Below, piece by piece: positions 1-8,279 of a DNA stretch of 26,586 nt (the stretch's first letter is position 1; each line of letters opens with the position of its first letter). This DNA is from a virus: the IMG/VR virus record IMGVR_UViG_3300048592_000414, positions 1 to 26,586 of that record. One strand, given 5' to 3'. A program made the position numbers and the translations under genes. The notes under the pieces were generated by a model. The model saw only the letters and a list, made by a program, of their open reading frames with translations. It was not told the origin of the DNA and ran no database searches.

Positions 1-351
1 AAAACCTGGAACTACCTCAAGGGCAATCGAAACTTTGCCAAGGACATCGAGCGTGAGCATGTGACTGTGCTCACAGAGGAAGAGGCCCCGGCCAAGTCCT
101 CACAGATCAGCGTCTTCCGCAATGTGCGGGAGGCTTTCGACATCATTCGGGCCACGTTCGATGTGGCTCTCTTGAATAGCTGGAAGGTGGGCGAGGAACG
201 CGGGACGATCATCAAGGCCATTGATGAACAGCTCGCCAAGCTCGAACGCAACAAGCAGAAAGCTCTGGCCAAGGCCAAGGCGAAAGCCAATGCCGAAGCA
301 GTTGGGGATGAAACAGATGATGATCAGAATGATCAGAACATCGAAGAGTAA
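1..351 (+). CDS. C-terminal part of an unidentified head-region protein
   Basis: The frame is open from the first base of the window to a TAA at 349-351, so this is the 3' end of a longer gene that starts upstream. The visible 116 residues are helical and charged. They end in a lysine/alanine-rich stretch followed by a very acidic tail of Asp, Gln and Glu residues. I recognise no family. It lies directly before a DUF4054-like connector gene, 11 bases away, which is where the last capsid-region genes usually sit in such phages. A capsid-associated or scaffold-like role is only a positional guess. Confidence 0.7.
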   Translation, partial: KTWNYLKGNRNFAKDIEREHVTVLTEEEAPAKSSQISVFRNVREAFDIIRATFDVALLNSWKVGEERGTIIKAIDEQLAKLERNKQKALAKAKAKANAEAVGDETDDDQNDQNIEE

Positions 352-362
352 GAGGTGACCCG

Positions 363-716
363 ATGGCTTCGAGTGTAATGGCTACCGTTCGCGCCATAGC
401 CCCCGAGCTGAAAGATCGACCGGCCAATGAGTTTGATATTTTTCAAGCTCTCGCCGAGGTCTGGCTGGACGAAAGTGTCTGGGGTGACAAGTTCACAGTT
501 GGGCTCTCCTACCTAACGGCCCATCTGATGACGCTCTCGATCTCCCGTGGGGGTGAGATAGCAGGACCATTGACCTCGGAGACTGTCGGGGCAACCTCCG
601 CCTCTTACGGCACATCGGGCCTCAGTGAAGAGGAAATGGGATCGACAGGCTATGGGCAGATGTTTGTATCTCTGCGCCGCGGCGTTGTCTATTCGCCTCT
701 CGTCGGGGGTTGCTGA
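363..716 (+). CDS. DUF4054-like head-tail connector protein
   Basis: This 117-residue protein has the layout of the DUF4054 phage family. An N-terminal helix is followed by a helix with the pattern A-x-x-Y-L-T-A-H-L-M-T-L-S (about residues 49-60). A Gly/Ser-rich loop with VGATSASYGT follows, and then a C-terminal YGQMFVSLRR motif. Family members are thought to form a ring at the head-tail interface, similar in role to HK97 gp6-type adaptors. The start has AGAGGTG just upstream. The stop overlaps the next gene's ATG by one base (TGATG). Its place as first of four short neck genes fits the call. Confidence 0.8.
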   Translation: MASSVMATVRAIAPELKDRPANEFDIFQALAEVWLDESVWGDKFTVGLSYLTAHLMTLSISRGGEIAGPLTSETVGATSASYGTSGLSEEEMGSTGYGQMFVSLRRGVVYSPLVGGC

Positions 717-1279
717 TGGCCAGACTGCTTTCAGATGAAGAGATCCAACGGCTCATGTCTGGCAAAGGTTATTCAACCAAAGTCAAGGGGAGCAAGGGTT
801 TTGATGTGAAAGCAGTCAATAAGTTTATTGAGGATGTCGGCCAGGGCATCACCCTGACTGTCGGCATCCATGAGGACGCGGGCGAGGCGGAAGGCACAAC
901 GCTTGCTCAGATCGCATACTGGAATGAGCATGGCGTGAAGACCAAGGCGACCTCTGAATCAGACTCGCCCTGGCGCATCCCCCCGCGTCCTTTCATGCGA
1001 CCGACTATAGACAGCCAGGGGAAGAAAGCTGATCAGATGCTTTCCAAGGAGATCGAGAAGATCTTTCAGGGCAAGAAAAAATCCAGCATCGCAACAGCTC
1101 TCGGGCGAGTCGGCGCTTTCCTGGCTGGTGCCATTCAAAGAAAAATCACAACCCTGAAGCGCCCGCCGAATGCTCCATCGACGATCAAGAAAAAGGGATC
1201 CAGCAATCCCCTGATCGACACCGGTGCGATGCGTCAGGCGGTCGGCTTCAAGGTTACTCAGGGGAAGGGTGAGCAATGA
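716..1279 (+). CDS. HK97 gp10-like tail completion/neck protein
   Basis: The protein has 187 residues from the ATG at 716, which overlaps the stop of the preceding gene. An in-frame TTG at 710 is less likely because it lies inside that gene and has no better ribosome site. Two features are typical of the HK97 gp10/tail-completion superfamily: an IPPRPFMRP motif about halfway, and a C-terminal PLIDTGAMRQAV motif. A helical segment of Lys and Gln residues lies between them. Such proteins sit on the neck or the top of the tail tube and complete head-tail joining. The stop overlaps the next start by four bases (ATGA). Confidence 0.8.
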   Translation: MARLLSDEEIQRLMSGKGYSTKVKGSKGFDVKAVNKFIEDVGQGITLTVGIHEDAGEAEGTTLAQIAYWNEHGVKTKATSESDSPWRIPPRPFMRPTIDSQGKKADQMLSKEIEKIFQGKKKSSIATALGRVGAFLAGAIQRKITTLKRPPNAPSTIKKKGSSNPLIDTGAMRQAVGFKVTQGKGEQ

Positions 1280-1656
1280 GCGTTGCCGGAATGATCAGAC
1301 GGGCCGCGCGGCGAGGCGGTCAAAGAAAGATAACCCTGACCCGATATGCCCCCGGCTCTTTCAGGGGCGGGGTTTTCCAGCCTGGAGCTGTGGAGTTCAG
1401 ACGCGACATCGAGGCATCGGTACAGCCTCTGAACCAGGACAAGGTCGAGATCACCATCAATGATCTGGCCCGCCTCTCAAGCTATGTGACCATCATCACA
1501 ACAGAGAAGCTTGTCGCTGCTGACAAGACTCTCGGCCAGAACGCCGATGAGCTGGACATAGATGGCGAGCTGTTCATCATTGAATCGGTCGAGAACTTTC
1601 GATTCAGACACCTGCAACATTTTGAAGCTGTGGCATCGAGAAAGGCGGTTAGATGA
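1276..1656 (+). CDS. Small neck/head-tail joining protein, family uncertain
   Basis: This 126-residue protein begins with a strongly basic stretch (several Arg within residues 6-17). It continues with alternating beta-like segments such as DELDIDGELFIIESVENF. Size, position between a gp10-like and a gp12-like protein, and the late YVTIITTEKL strand suggest a head-tail joining or stopper-type protein. I cannot name a family with confidence. It overlaps both neighbours by four bases, which indicates translational coupling within the neck gene block. Confidence 0.7.
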   Translation: MSVAGMIRRAARRGGQRKITLTRYAPGSFRGGVFQPGAVEFRRDIEASVQPLNQDKVEITINDLARLSSYVTIITTEKLVAADKTLGQNADELDIDGELFIIESVENFRFRHLQHFEAVASRKAVR

Positions 1657-2264
1657 GTGCAGTCATCCAGTCAATCGTTAGACGCAGAATGGATGAAGTC
1701 AGGGCCGGGGTTCGTGCATGGCTTGCCGCTTGCCTTCCTCCTGGCGTTCCTGTGGTTGATGAGAATCAATATAAGCCCGAGCCGAAAGGCCCCTACGTAT
1801 CGTTTGGTTTCGTGGGTGGACTTGTCAAGCTTGGTCGGGCCGATTCCTTTCCATACGACAAGACGCTCAACGCTTTCAAGATCCGACTCCATCGTCAGGC
1901 CACGCTCACGATCAATGCCTTTGGCAAGCCATACACCGATCTCTATTCAGATCTCTACCGGGCGACGGACATCCTGAGCGGGGTACAGGCTTGCATTGAT
2001 GAGCCGACAGCATACGCCAACCTCCAATCCCGAGGCATAGCGATCTGGGGAGATGCCGGCGTCCAGGATCTGACAGCTCTTGAGGATAATGTCTATTACC
2101 CGAGAGCAGCCCTTGACTTGATCCTCGGTGTCTCGATCGAGGCGACGATAGACCCAGGCTATATCGAAACAGTCAGAGTCACAGGCCGCCTGGACGCTGA
2201 TTTCGATGGTTCGTTTGAAACAGTAATAGGTCCATTCACCTTTGAATTGGAGGACGAGGAATGA
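1653..2264 (+). CDS. Phage neck terminator protein (gp12-like, LIC_12616 family)
   Basis: The protein has 203 residues. It has an N-terminal helix, a central region like the phage neck terminator family (PYVSFGF, then an alternating RATDILSGV helix), and a late YYPRAALDLIL strand. Such proteins cap the tail tube at the neck in contractile-tail phages. The C-terminal 50 residues (RVTGRLDADFDGSFETVIGP) form a Gly/Asp-rich beta extension that may be peculiar to this group. Four-base overlaps on both sides place it in the neck-sheath block, and the next gene is the tail sheath. Confidence 0.75.
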   Translation: MSAVIQSIVRRRMDEVRAGVRAWLAACLPPGVPVVDENQYKPEPKGPYVSFGFVGGLVKLGRADSFPYDKTLNAFKIRLHRQATLTINAFGKPYTDLYSDLYRATDILSGVQACIDEPTAYANLQSRGIAIWGDAGVQDLTALEDNVYYPRAALDLILGVSIEATIDPGYIETVRVTGRLDADFDGSFETVIGPFTFELEDEE

Positions 2265-3292
2265 GTTTGAATGACATCATAGACATCGTGATCACGCGCC
2301 AGCCTGTGGTGCCCACCGCAGAAGGGTTTGGGTATGCGAACTTTGTTTCGCCGCTCTCAACCTTCACCCCGCGCATCAAGAGCTATGCGAACATCACCGA
2401 GGTCGAAGCTGATGCCCAGCTTGGCTCTGATGCTCTTGATTTCGCCGGTCGGTATTTCGGCCAGGCCGTCCGCCCCCAGCGTCTTTATGTGACGAAGAAA
2501 GGCGGCGGCGATACTTATGTCCAGGCTCTGACAGCAGCCGAAGAAGCTGGATCGACAACCGATTGGTATGGCGTTGCCATTGACTCTGATTCAGATGCCG
2601 ACATCCTCGCTGTTGCTGCATGGGCAGAGACGCGGGTCAAGATCTTTGGAGCCAAGACAGCCGATGTCTCTGTCTACGATCCCGATGATGAGTACAACAT
2701 CCTGAGCGTGCTCAAGGATCTTGGCTATGATCGGACGTTCCTTTTCTATCATCAGGACTCGGCCACTGAGAACGTCGAGGGCGCTCCCTTCGGTCTTCAG
2801 CTTCCAAAGAATCCTGGCTCCAGCAACTGGGCATACAAACGCTTCTCTGGTGTTGAATCGAGCAGCATCAATGCGACCCAGAGGACACAGATCCTCGATC
2901 GCTATGGCAACTGCTATACCAATCGAAACAACTTCAACGTCTTTGAAAATGGCCGGATGGTTTCAGGCGAATGGATTGACGTGATTCAGGGGATTGATTG
3001 GCTCCACTATCGGATGCAAAACAACATCTGGACCGCGCTCGTGAGCAACGAGAAGATCCCATACACAGACGATGGCATCTCGATCATCCTGAATCAGATC
3101 CGTGAGGCCCTGCGGACATCTCAGATCAGAGGGATCATCGCCTCTGCCCCTGAGTTTGAGATCACATCTCCTTTGGCATCTCAAGTTTCATCGAACGACA
3201 AGGGCAATCGTTTGCTTCCTGACATCACCTTTGAGGCGACTCTGTCGGGTGCGATCAACAAGACTCAGATCCGTGGACGTATCCTGATCTAA
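2261..3292 (+). CDS. Tail sheath protein, DUF3383-like
   Basis: This 343-residue protein starts with a short LNDIIDIVITRQPVVPT segment, as in DUF3383 phage sheath-like proteins. It contains the fold's repeated motif FAGRYFGQAVRPQRLYV (about residues 61-77). A helical region, the variable outer domain and a C-terminal LSGAINKTQIRGRILI segment follow. The C-terminal strand of sheath proteins links neighbouring subunits in the contractile lattice. At 343 residues it is a compact sheath. GGACGAGGA precedes the start. The tube gene follows after 33 bases, and sheath followed by tube is the standard order. Confidence 0.88.
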   Translation: MSLNDIIDIVITRQPVVPTAEGFGYANFVSPLSTFTPRIKSYANITEVEADAQLGSDALDFAGRYFGQAVRPQRLYVTKKGGGDTYVQALTAAEEAGSTTDWYGVAIDSDSDADILAVAAWAETRVKIFGAKTADVSVYDPDDEYNILSVLKDLGYDRTFLFYHQDSATENVEGAPFGLQLPKNPGSSNWAYKRFSGVESSSINATQRTQILDRYGNCYTNRNNFNVFENGRMVSGEWIDVIQGIDWLHYRMQNNIWTALVSNEKIPYTDDGISIILNQIREALRTSQIRGIIASAPEFEITSPLASQVSSNDKGNRLLPDITFEATLSGAINKTQIRGRILI

Positions 3293-3325
3293 CCCTCAAC
3301 CTCAAAGCGATAGGAGCAAGAAGCA

Positions 3326-3757
3326 ATGTTGAGAAGCTATGACCCCAAGAGCGTATCCATCATGGTCGGCACGCATATCGTGTCTGAGTATGAGGATGGA
3401 ACTTTCATCAACGTGGAACGGAACAACGACACATGGGCGATCAAGAAAGGTGCATCGGGCGAGACGGCTCGCGCGAAAAGCAATGATCGCTCGGGTCGGA
3501 TCACGATCACCCTGATGTCAACCTCCCCGTCGAATGATTTTCTGTCAGCCCTGGCGATCACAGATGAGCAGACCAACGCTGGCGTTGTTCCTGTTCTGAT
3601 CCGTGAAGTCGGCGGCACGACCATCGTTGAAGCGACAGAGGCTTGGATCGTTCGCCCCTCTCCTTTCGAGAGATCGAAGACGGTCGGCGCGACGACATGG
3701 ATCATTGAGTCTGGCGACATCCTGATGAACATCGGAAGCCTGCCAGCCAACGCCTAA
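3326..3757 (+). CDS. Tail tube protein, DUF3277-like
   Basis: This 143-residue beta-rich protein opens with RSYDPKSVSIMVGTHIVSEYEDG. Mid-protein it has GRITITLMSTSPSNDFLSAL, the pattern of the DUF3277 phage structural family found next to DUF3383 sheaths. Such proteins stack as hexameric rings to form the inner tube that delivers DNA. An AGGAG site lies 9 bases upstream of the start. The location between sheath and tail chaperone agrees. No odd features were seen. Confidence 0.87.
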   Translation: MLRSYDPKSVSIMVGTHIVSEYEDGTFINVERNNDTWAIKKGASGETARAKSNDRSGRITITLMSTSPSNDFLSALAITDEQTNAGVVPVLIREVGGTTIVEATEAWIVRPSPFERSKTVGATTWIIESGDILMNIGSLPANA

Positions 3758-3798
3758 TTGAACATGATGTACGAGAGAAGCGGAAAGGACTTAAACCT

Positions 3799-4248
3799 AT
3801 GCAGAAACCAAAGGATATTATCATCGACGGGAAAACCTACACGCTCGGTCATTGGGATGTGCCCAAGGCGATCGAGGTCTGGGCATGGCTTGTCGAGTCG
3901 CTGGGGCCTGGAGTCAAGGAAGCCTTCGAGAAGTTCCAAACACTTCAGAAGCCCCAGCCTTCTACTGATCCATCTCTGCCCGAGGCAACGAAAGAGGATC
4001 AGAGCATCAAGCTTGCCATCGAGGTCTTCGGCATCATCGTCGAGACTCTTCGCAAGAGTGTACCGCCAAAGGAGTATGCTGATCGCATGCTCTCCTTCTG
4101 TTCCGATGTGCTTGTCGATAACGCCAAGCTCAAGCCACAAGTCCATTTCCAGGGGAACCTGCTTCTGATGCACCGCGTTGTCGCAGAGGTCCTGAGGTAT
4201 CAATACGCAGATTTTTTCGACGAGGCCCTGTCACTTTTAAGCAAGTGA
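3799..4248 (+). CDS. Tail assembly chaperone, upstream (zero-frame) product
   Basis: The 149-residue protein is mostly helical with a short N-terminal beta hairpin (DIIIDGKTYTLGHWDVPKA), typical of tail-assembly chaperones encoded between tube and tape measure genes. These bind the tape measure protein and guide tube polymerisation, and are not part of the finished virion. Codons 138-140 (GAT TTT TTC) contain a slippery heptamer. Slippage there yields a fusion with the next reading frame (see 4212-4290). The zero-frame product ends 30 bases further on. AAAGGAC precedes the start at 3799. Confidence 0.85.
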   Translation: MQKPKDIIIDGKTYTLGHWDVPKAIEVWAWLVESLGPGVKEAFEKFQTLQKPQPSTDPSLPEATKEDQSIKLAIEVFGIIVETLRKSVPPKEYADRMLSFCSDVLVDNAKLKPQVHFQGNLLLMHRVVAEVLRYQYADFFDEALSLLSK

Positions 4249-4290
4249 GCATCGGGCGGGCATCATCAATCCCGCCCTTTGAACCAGGGC
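4212..4290 (+). promoter_or_regulatory. Programmed -1 ribosomal frameshift element
   Basis: The heptamer T TTT TTC occupies 4212-4218 in the correct phase for -1 slippage (X XXY YYZ). Six bases later begins GCCCTG (4225-4230), which pairs with CAGGGC (4285-4290). Inside this stem are two further perfect hairpins. TCACTT/AAGTGA (4231-4236 with 4243-4248) abuts the first stem and covers the zero-frame stop. GGGCGGG/CCCGCCC spans 4254-4260 with 4271-4277. The predicted fold is a three-way junction at the usual distance from the slip site. The -1 frame has no stop between the heptamer and the downstream coding region. The gene context is exactly where tail-chaperone frameshifts occur. Confidence 0.85.
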
Positions 4291-4466
4291 AGTTGAACAT
4301 CAATTGGTTTATATGGCGACCTGTGATCAGAAAGGTCGCCACGTACACTGAGATCATGAAGTATTGGACGATCAAGGATCTGATGGACTGCCATGAAGCT
4401 TTGGATCTCCAGGATGCCGCCGACCAATACTATCATGACATGCAGAGGAAGCTGACCCAATCGTGA
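4245..4466 (+). CDS. Tail assembly chaperone, frameshift extension (expressed mainly as fusion)
   Basis: This frame lies at -1 relative to the upstream chaperone and is open from before the slippery site to the TGA at 4466. If translated alone from the GTG at 4245 it gives 73 residues, but there is no good ribosome site before that GTG. A -1 slip at 4212-4218 joins about 140 upstream residues to 82 downstream ones, giving about 222 in total. This mirrors lambda G/GT, P2 E/E' and similar pairs. The sequence has WFIWRPV and MKYWTIKDLMDCHEALDLQDAAD, similar in style to small proteins found just before tape measure genes in related phages. Confidence 0.8.
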   Translation: MSIGRASSIPPFEPGQLNINWFIWRPVIRKVATYTEIMKYWTIKDLMDCHEALDLQDAADQYYHDMQRKLTQS

Positions 4467-4478
4467 GAGAGGATCGAG

Positions 4479-6245
4479 ATGTCCGCAACATTCGTTCGAG
4501 AGTTTCTGACCAGGTATTCATTTGATGTTCAAGAGGGTCCGATCAATCGAATGAATCGGGCGCTCAAGACAGCAGGCGATCGAATGAAAACCGCATTCGA
4601 TCGCAAGCCGATTGATGCGAAGACGGGCAAGGTGATCGAGGCCGAGAAGGCTTTCAAGAACCTGAACAACGCAGCCGATGAAGTCGGCAGGAGCTTTCAG
4701 AAGATTGCCATCACCATGGCTGCGATTGGAGCTGCGGCGGGGGGGATCTTTCTTGTCGCCAAATCAACAGCGGACTTTGCTGACTCTGTGACCGACACGG
4801 CCAAGGCTCTCGGGGTCGGCACGCAGGAGCTTCAGCGTCTGAGATACGCTGCACAGATCGGCGGCGCATCGGTCGAAAAGATGGATCAGTCTCTGAAGTT
4901 TCTTGCAAAGAATGCTGTTGAAGCAGCCAAGGGCACAGGCTCACAGGCCGATGCTTTCAAGCTTCTCGGCGTCCGTGTCGTCGATGCCAATGGCAAAATG
5001 AAAACCTCCGAACAGCTCATCATCGAAAGCTCTGATGCCTTTGCCCGCATGAGAGATGGAGCAGAAAAAACATCCATTGCCTTGAACATCTTTGGTCGGG
5101 AAGGGGCTGGCATGTTGCCCTTCCTGAGCCAGGGCAGCGTTGCCATTCGAGCCATGATGCGAGAGGCCGAGCAGCTCGGCTATGTCCTCGATGAAGAGGC
5201 CCTGGTCGCCGCCGCCGACTTCAACGACAACATGGATCGGCTGAAGTTTGCCGCCACAGGGCTGAGAAATATTCTCGGCTCTGAGCTGATCCCGATCTTT
5301 CATGAGATCACGAGCGGCATCATCGAATGGGTCAAAGCCAATCGGGAGCTGATCAAGACAAGAGCCCAGGAGTGGGTTGCAGGTCTGGCCAAGGTGACGA
5401 AGTATGTGGCCAGCATATTCAAAGGACTCTTCTCTGTGCTCGATCGTGGGGCACAGATCTTTGGAGGATGGAACAGGGTAATCAAACTGCTGACCGTCTC
5501 GCTTCTTGCCTTTGCGGGTGCCAAGGTCCTCATCGGGATCGGCTCTCTTGCGCAGGCGCTCATTGGACTTGTGACCGGGATCAGAGCGGTCGGCGCTGCT
5601 GCGATGTGGACACAGATCAAGATCTTCGCAATCCCTCTGGCCATCGGGGCGGCGGTCGCGGCAGCGGCTCTGCTCATCGACGACATCATCACTTTCTTTA
5701 CAGATCCCGAGGTCGAGACAGCGACAGGTCATTTCGTTGACTTCATCAAGGAGACATGGAATGCGGCCGTCCAATTCATCCAGGACTCGCTCGAAAGCAT
5801 CAAGGGCTTCATGGTCGATGTGGGTGCCTCCATCATTGAGGACCTCGCCCAGCCGCTGGAGAAGGTGCTTATCCTGATCAATCGTGCGGTCAAAGGCTTT
5901 ACCGGCTTTGATGTTCTGGAGTCGATTGGATGGAAGACAGGCGAGGAAGGGGTCAAGCAAAGGCGGTCGATGGTTCAGGGCGCTGCTGACTTCATCACAT
6001 CTCCGATCGCCTCTTACGACACAGGCATGAGGGGCGGGTTCGCTCCATCCCCTGAGGTCCGCGCGGCGACCATCTCAAGTGCAGGCAAGGGCGGGACGAC
6101 GATGATCGAGAACAAGGTCGAGATCAACGCCAATGGTCTGTCGGAACAGGCCGCCAAGGAGCTTGCAACCCAACAGTTCATGCAAAGCCAGAAAGAGCTT
6201 CTGCGCAAAGCCGGTAACAATTCGATACCCAAGAACAGGGAGTAA
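4479..6245 (+). CDS. Tail tape measure protein
   Basis: The 588-residue protein has the classic tape-measure layout. The N-terminus (1-75) is charged and helical. A hydrophobic segment (about 76-94) follows, then a region with SVTDTAKALGVGTQELQRLRYAA, common in phage tape measure proteins. Two strongly hydrophobic stretches lie at about 336-368 and 380-407, and the C-terminus is hydrophilic. Such proteins fill the tail tube, set its length and are ejected into the host envelope. At the usual ratio of about 0.15 nm per residue, the length suggests a tail of roughly 85-90 nm. GAGAGGAT precedes the start. It is the longest tail gene and follows the chaperones as expected. Confidence 0.93.
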   Translation: MSATFVREFLTRYSFDVQEGPINRMNRALKTAGDRMKTAFDRKPIDAKTGKVIEAEKAFKNLNNAADEVGRSFQKIAITMAAIGAAAGGIFLVAKSTADFADSVTDTAKALGVGTQELQRLRYAAQIGGASVEKMDQSLKFLAKNAVEAAKGTGSQADAFKLLGVRVVDANGKMKTSEQLIIESSDAFARMRDGAEKTSIALNIFGREGAGMLPFLSQGSVAIRAMMREAEQLGYVLDEEALVAAADFNDNMDRLKFAATGLRNILGSELIPIFHEITSGIIEWVKANRELIKTRAQEWVAGLAKVTKYVASIFKGLFSVLDRGAQIFGGWNRVIKLLTVSLLAFAGAKVLIGIGSLAQALIGLVTGIRAVGAAAMWTQIKIFAIPLAIGAAVAAAALLIDDIITFFTDPEVETATGHFVDFIKETWNAAVQFIQDSLESIKGFMVDVGASIIEDLAQPLEKVLILINRAVKGFTGFDVLESIGWKTGEEGVKQRRSMVQGAADFITSPIASYDTGMRGGFAPSPEVRAATISSAGKGGTTMIENKVEINANGLSEQAAKELATQQFMQSQKELLRKAGNNSIPKNRE

Positions 6246-6248
6246 ACG

Positions 6249-7061
6249 ATGGCCGTTGGTGAATTCATCTTTGGCTATGAGGACAAGCTGTCTGCGATAC
6301 AGAGCGGACTCTTTGGCTATGAGAAGAGACTGACCCGGATCGGCGAAAGCATCATCGTGGATGTCACAGAGGTATTGACCACAGATCTCGAAGCAGAGGT
6401 TACGAAGTGGCCTGTCGAGAGAAGTCAGGACATCTCGGACCACATCAAGCTTGGCCCTGTGAGGATTCAGATACAGGGCTTCATCTCGAACGCTCCGCTT
6501 GGGGGGATTGCAGGGGTCGCTCAATCCGTTGCGACAGGTGTCCTCTCTGGCTTCGGTGCACAGCTCGCCCAGAACACAAGGATAGGCGGAACCAGTCTTG
6601 TTGGTACAGGGCTCGGGACTGCTGTCGGCGCTCGCCTGGGTGGAGCTCTCGGCAATTATCTGAGGGGTCAGGACCCTGATGTCTCCTACCCACAGAAAGC
6701 CATGAAGGCGATGATTGATTGCTACAAGGATCGAAAGCCCTTCACCATTCGGACCTACTTCTACCCGAACGAGAATGAATCGAACATCTATACCAACATG
6801 GTCATCACCGCCCTGAGCTTTCCTCAGTCTGTCCAGACAGGCGATGGCCTGCCCTTCACCCTCTCAGCGGAAAGGATCGAGCTGGTCGATCTCGAACTCA
6901 AGGGGGTATCGGGGGAATTCATCAAGGGCTTTCTCGCGGGCAACTCGGCGCCACCGAAAGCGGACCTTGGCAAGCAGGGGACCAAGCCTGCCTCTGGGCC
7001 CGCCTCGGCCAAAGCCTCAGCCTTTCTTAATGTGATTCGTGGCGCGACAGGAGGACTTTAA
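6249..7061 (+). CDS. Dit-like baseplate protein (tail tube to hub adaptor)
   Basis: The protein has 270 residues. After a short N-terminal part comes IIVDVTEVLTTDLEAEVTKWPVE, then DISDHIKLGPVRIQIQGFISNAP (about 38-82). This pattern matches the N-terminal domain of Dit-like phage tail proteins, which form a ring at the tube tip. A Gly/Ala-rich segment (84-138) could be a flexible or membrane-active linker. A second beta domain (TIRTYFYPNENESNIYTNMVITALSF) follows. A 14-base direct repeat (6268-6281 and 6310-6323) duplicates the peptide FGYE near the N-terminus. Position after the tape measure gene fits. Confidence 0.8.
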   Translation: MAVGEFIFGYEDKLSAIQSGLFGYEKRLTRIGESIIVDVTEVLTTDLEAEVTKWPVERSQDISDHIKLGPVRIQIQGFISNAPLGGIAGVAQSVATGVLSGFGAQLAQNTRIGGTSLVGTGLGTAVGARLGGALGNYLRGQDPDVSYPQKAMKAMIDCYKDRKPFTIRTYFYPNENESNIYTNMVITALSFPQSVQTGDGLPFTLSAERIELVDLELKGVSGEFIKGFLAGNSAPPKADLGKQGTKPASGPASAKASAFLNVIRGATGGL

Positions 7062-7064
7062 AAG

Positions 7065-7388
7065 ATGGCGACCCTTCAGCTTCCGGTCAGGAATGATCAG
7101 CCGGCCTATCGCTTCCAGCTCACGCTTGAGGCCCGCGTCTACTTCTTTGAATTCCGATTCAACACCCGCCAAGACAGATGGCTCATGGATGTCCTCGACG
7201 AGACACAGAGCCCGATACTTATGGGTGTACCCATACTAACCGGCCTGCCCATACTCGATGGCTATACCCGCGCGACCAGGCCACCTGGAACTTTCCTTGC
7301 CGTGGATCTCACAGGAGCGGAACGCAATGCCGATCGTGAATCATTCGGGGTCGATGTTGTTTTGCTGTACGTGGAATCAGAGAGCTGA
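7065..7388 (+). CDS. Baseplate plug-like protein (Pam3 gp18/DUF6983 type)
   Basis: This 107-residue beta protein has the pattern PAYRFQLTLEARVYFFEFRFNTRQDRWLMDVLDE near the N-terminus and GVPILTGLPILDGY later. That is the layout of the small baseplate plug family known from cyanophage Pam3 and many other simple contractile tails. The plug sits inside the baseplate hub channel below the tube. It lies between Dit-like and hub genes, its usual place. AGGAGG lies upstream, with a slightly short gap to the ATG at 7065. Confidence 0.75.
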   Translation: MATLQLPVRNDQPAYRFQLTLEARVYFFEFRFNTRQDRWLMDVLDETQSPILMGVPILTGLPILDGYTRATRPPGTFLAVDLTGAERNADRESFGVDVVLLYVESES

Positions 7389-7403
7389 GGGGAGAGCGAG
7401 AGG

Positions 7404-8279
7404 ATGGCTGACTCAAAAATCATAACGGCAACCGGGCAGGGTTCGCAACCCCTGTTTTTGCGATCGGCTCAGATCGTGCTCCTGAACCTGCGCACAGCCC
7501 AGCGTCTGACTGTGGACAAGCTGCGCTTTAAGTTTCAGGTCGAGAGATCGGTCGGATCACAGACCAACCAAGGGTCTCTTGAGATCTATAACCTTTCAGA
7601 GCAGAGCCGAAACTTCTGCAACATCCCCCCCGAGAAGCCAGGGGTCGAGACAAAGAGAGGGCTGTTCGTCGAGCTGTCGGCTGGGTATCAGAACTTCACG
7701 CGCACGATCCTTACCGGCAATGCCAAGGGCGGATCTGAATACACAGGCCCCGACTGGATGACCAAGCTTGAGATCATCGACGGATACACCGCGCTCCGGA
7801 CGACCACCATACAGAAATCATACGGCGCGGGCTTCTCGATGAATCGGGTCATCCTCGATGTGATCCAAAGCTTCGGCCTGCCTGTCGGCTATGTCAAGCC
7901 GGTACTGACAACCGATGTCGTCCGCACAGGTCTGACCCTCAATGGATTGAACAAGCGCATCCTCGATGACTTCGCAGCCACGTATGGCTTCCGCTGGAGC
8001 GTGCAGAATGGAGCCATCAACGTCATCGACCGCTTCGGGGCTCTGCCCCAGCCTGCCGTGAACCTGACCCCGCGCACGGGGCTTATCGGCTCTCCTGTGA
8101 GAACAGACAAGGGTGTCAATTTTAAATGCCTGCTGATCCCTTTGATCGTTCCAGGGGGGAAGGTCCGGCTCGATCAGAACTCGGTCTTTACCGGGGAGCT
8201 GATCGTTCAGAAAGCAATCTATTCGGGAGACACGCATGGCGCCGAGTGGAACATTGATGTGGAGGCAACGACACCATGA
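7404..8279 (+). CDS. Baseplate hub protein (gp27/gpD-like)
   Basis: The protein has 291 residues. Its N-terminus is a beta domain with LRFKFQVERSVGSQTNQGSLEIYNLS, followed by GLFVELSAGYQ and FTRTILTGNAKG. That is the tube-like first domain of trimeric hub proteins. A later helical-beta part (MNRVILDVIQSFGLPVGYV, ILDDFAATYGFRWSVQNGAINVID) resembles hub proteins of the gp27/VgrG N-terminal/gpD class. Hubs join the tube to the spike, and the spike gene follows with an ATGA overlap. No catalytic motif was seen. Confidence 0.8.
   Translation: MADSKIITATGQGSQPLFLRSAQIVLLNLRTAQRLTVDKLRFKFQVERSVGSQTNQGSLEIYNLSEQSRNFCNIPPEKPGVETKRGLFVELSAGYQNFTRTILTGNAKGGSEYTGPDWMTKLEIIDGYTALRTTTIQKSYGAGFSMNRVILDVIQSFGLPVGYVKPVLTTDVVRTGLTLNGLNKRILDDFAATYGFRWSVQNGAINVIDRFGALPQPAVNLTPRTGLIGSPVRTDKGVNFKCLLIPLIVPGGKVRLDQNSVFTGELIVQKAIYSGDTHGAEWNIDVEATTP

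Noticed and set aside
4941-5960. Long 339-codon minus-strand frame inside the tape measure gene
   Set aside because: It is antisense to a well-supported tape measure gene, has no ribosome site and shows low-complexity, unnatural composition. It is an effect of codon bias.
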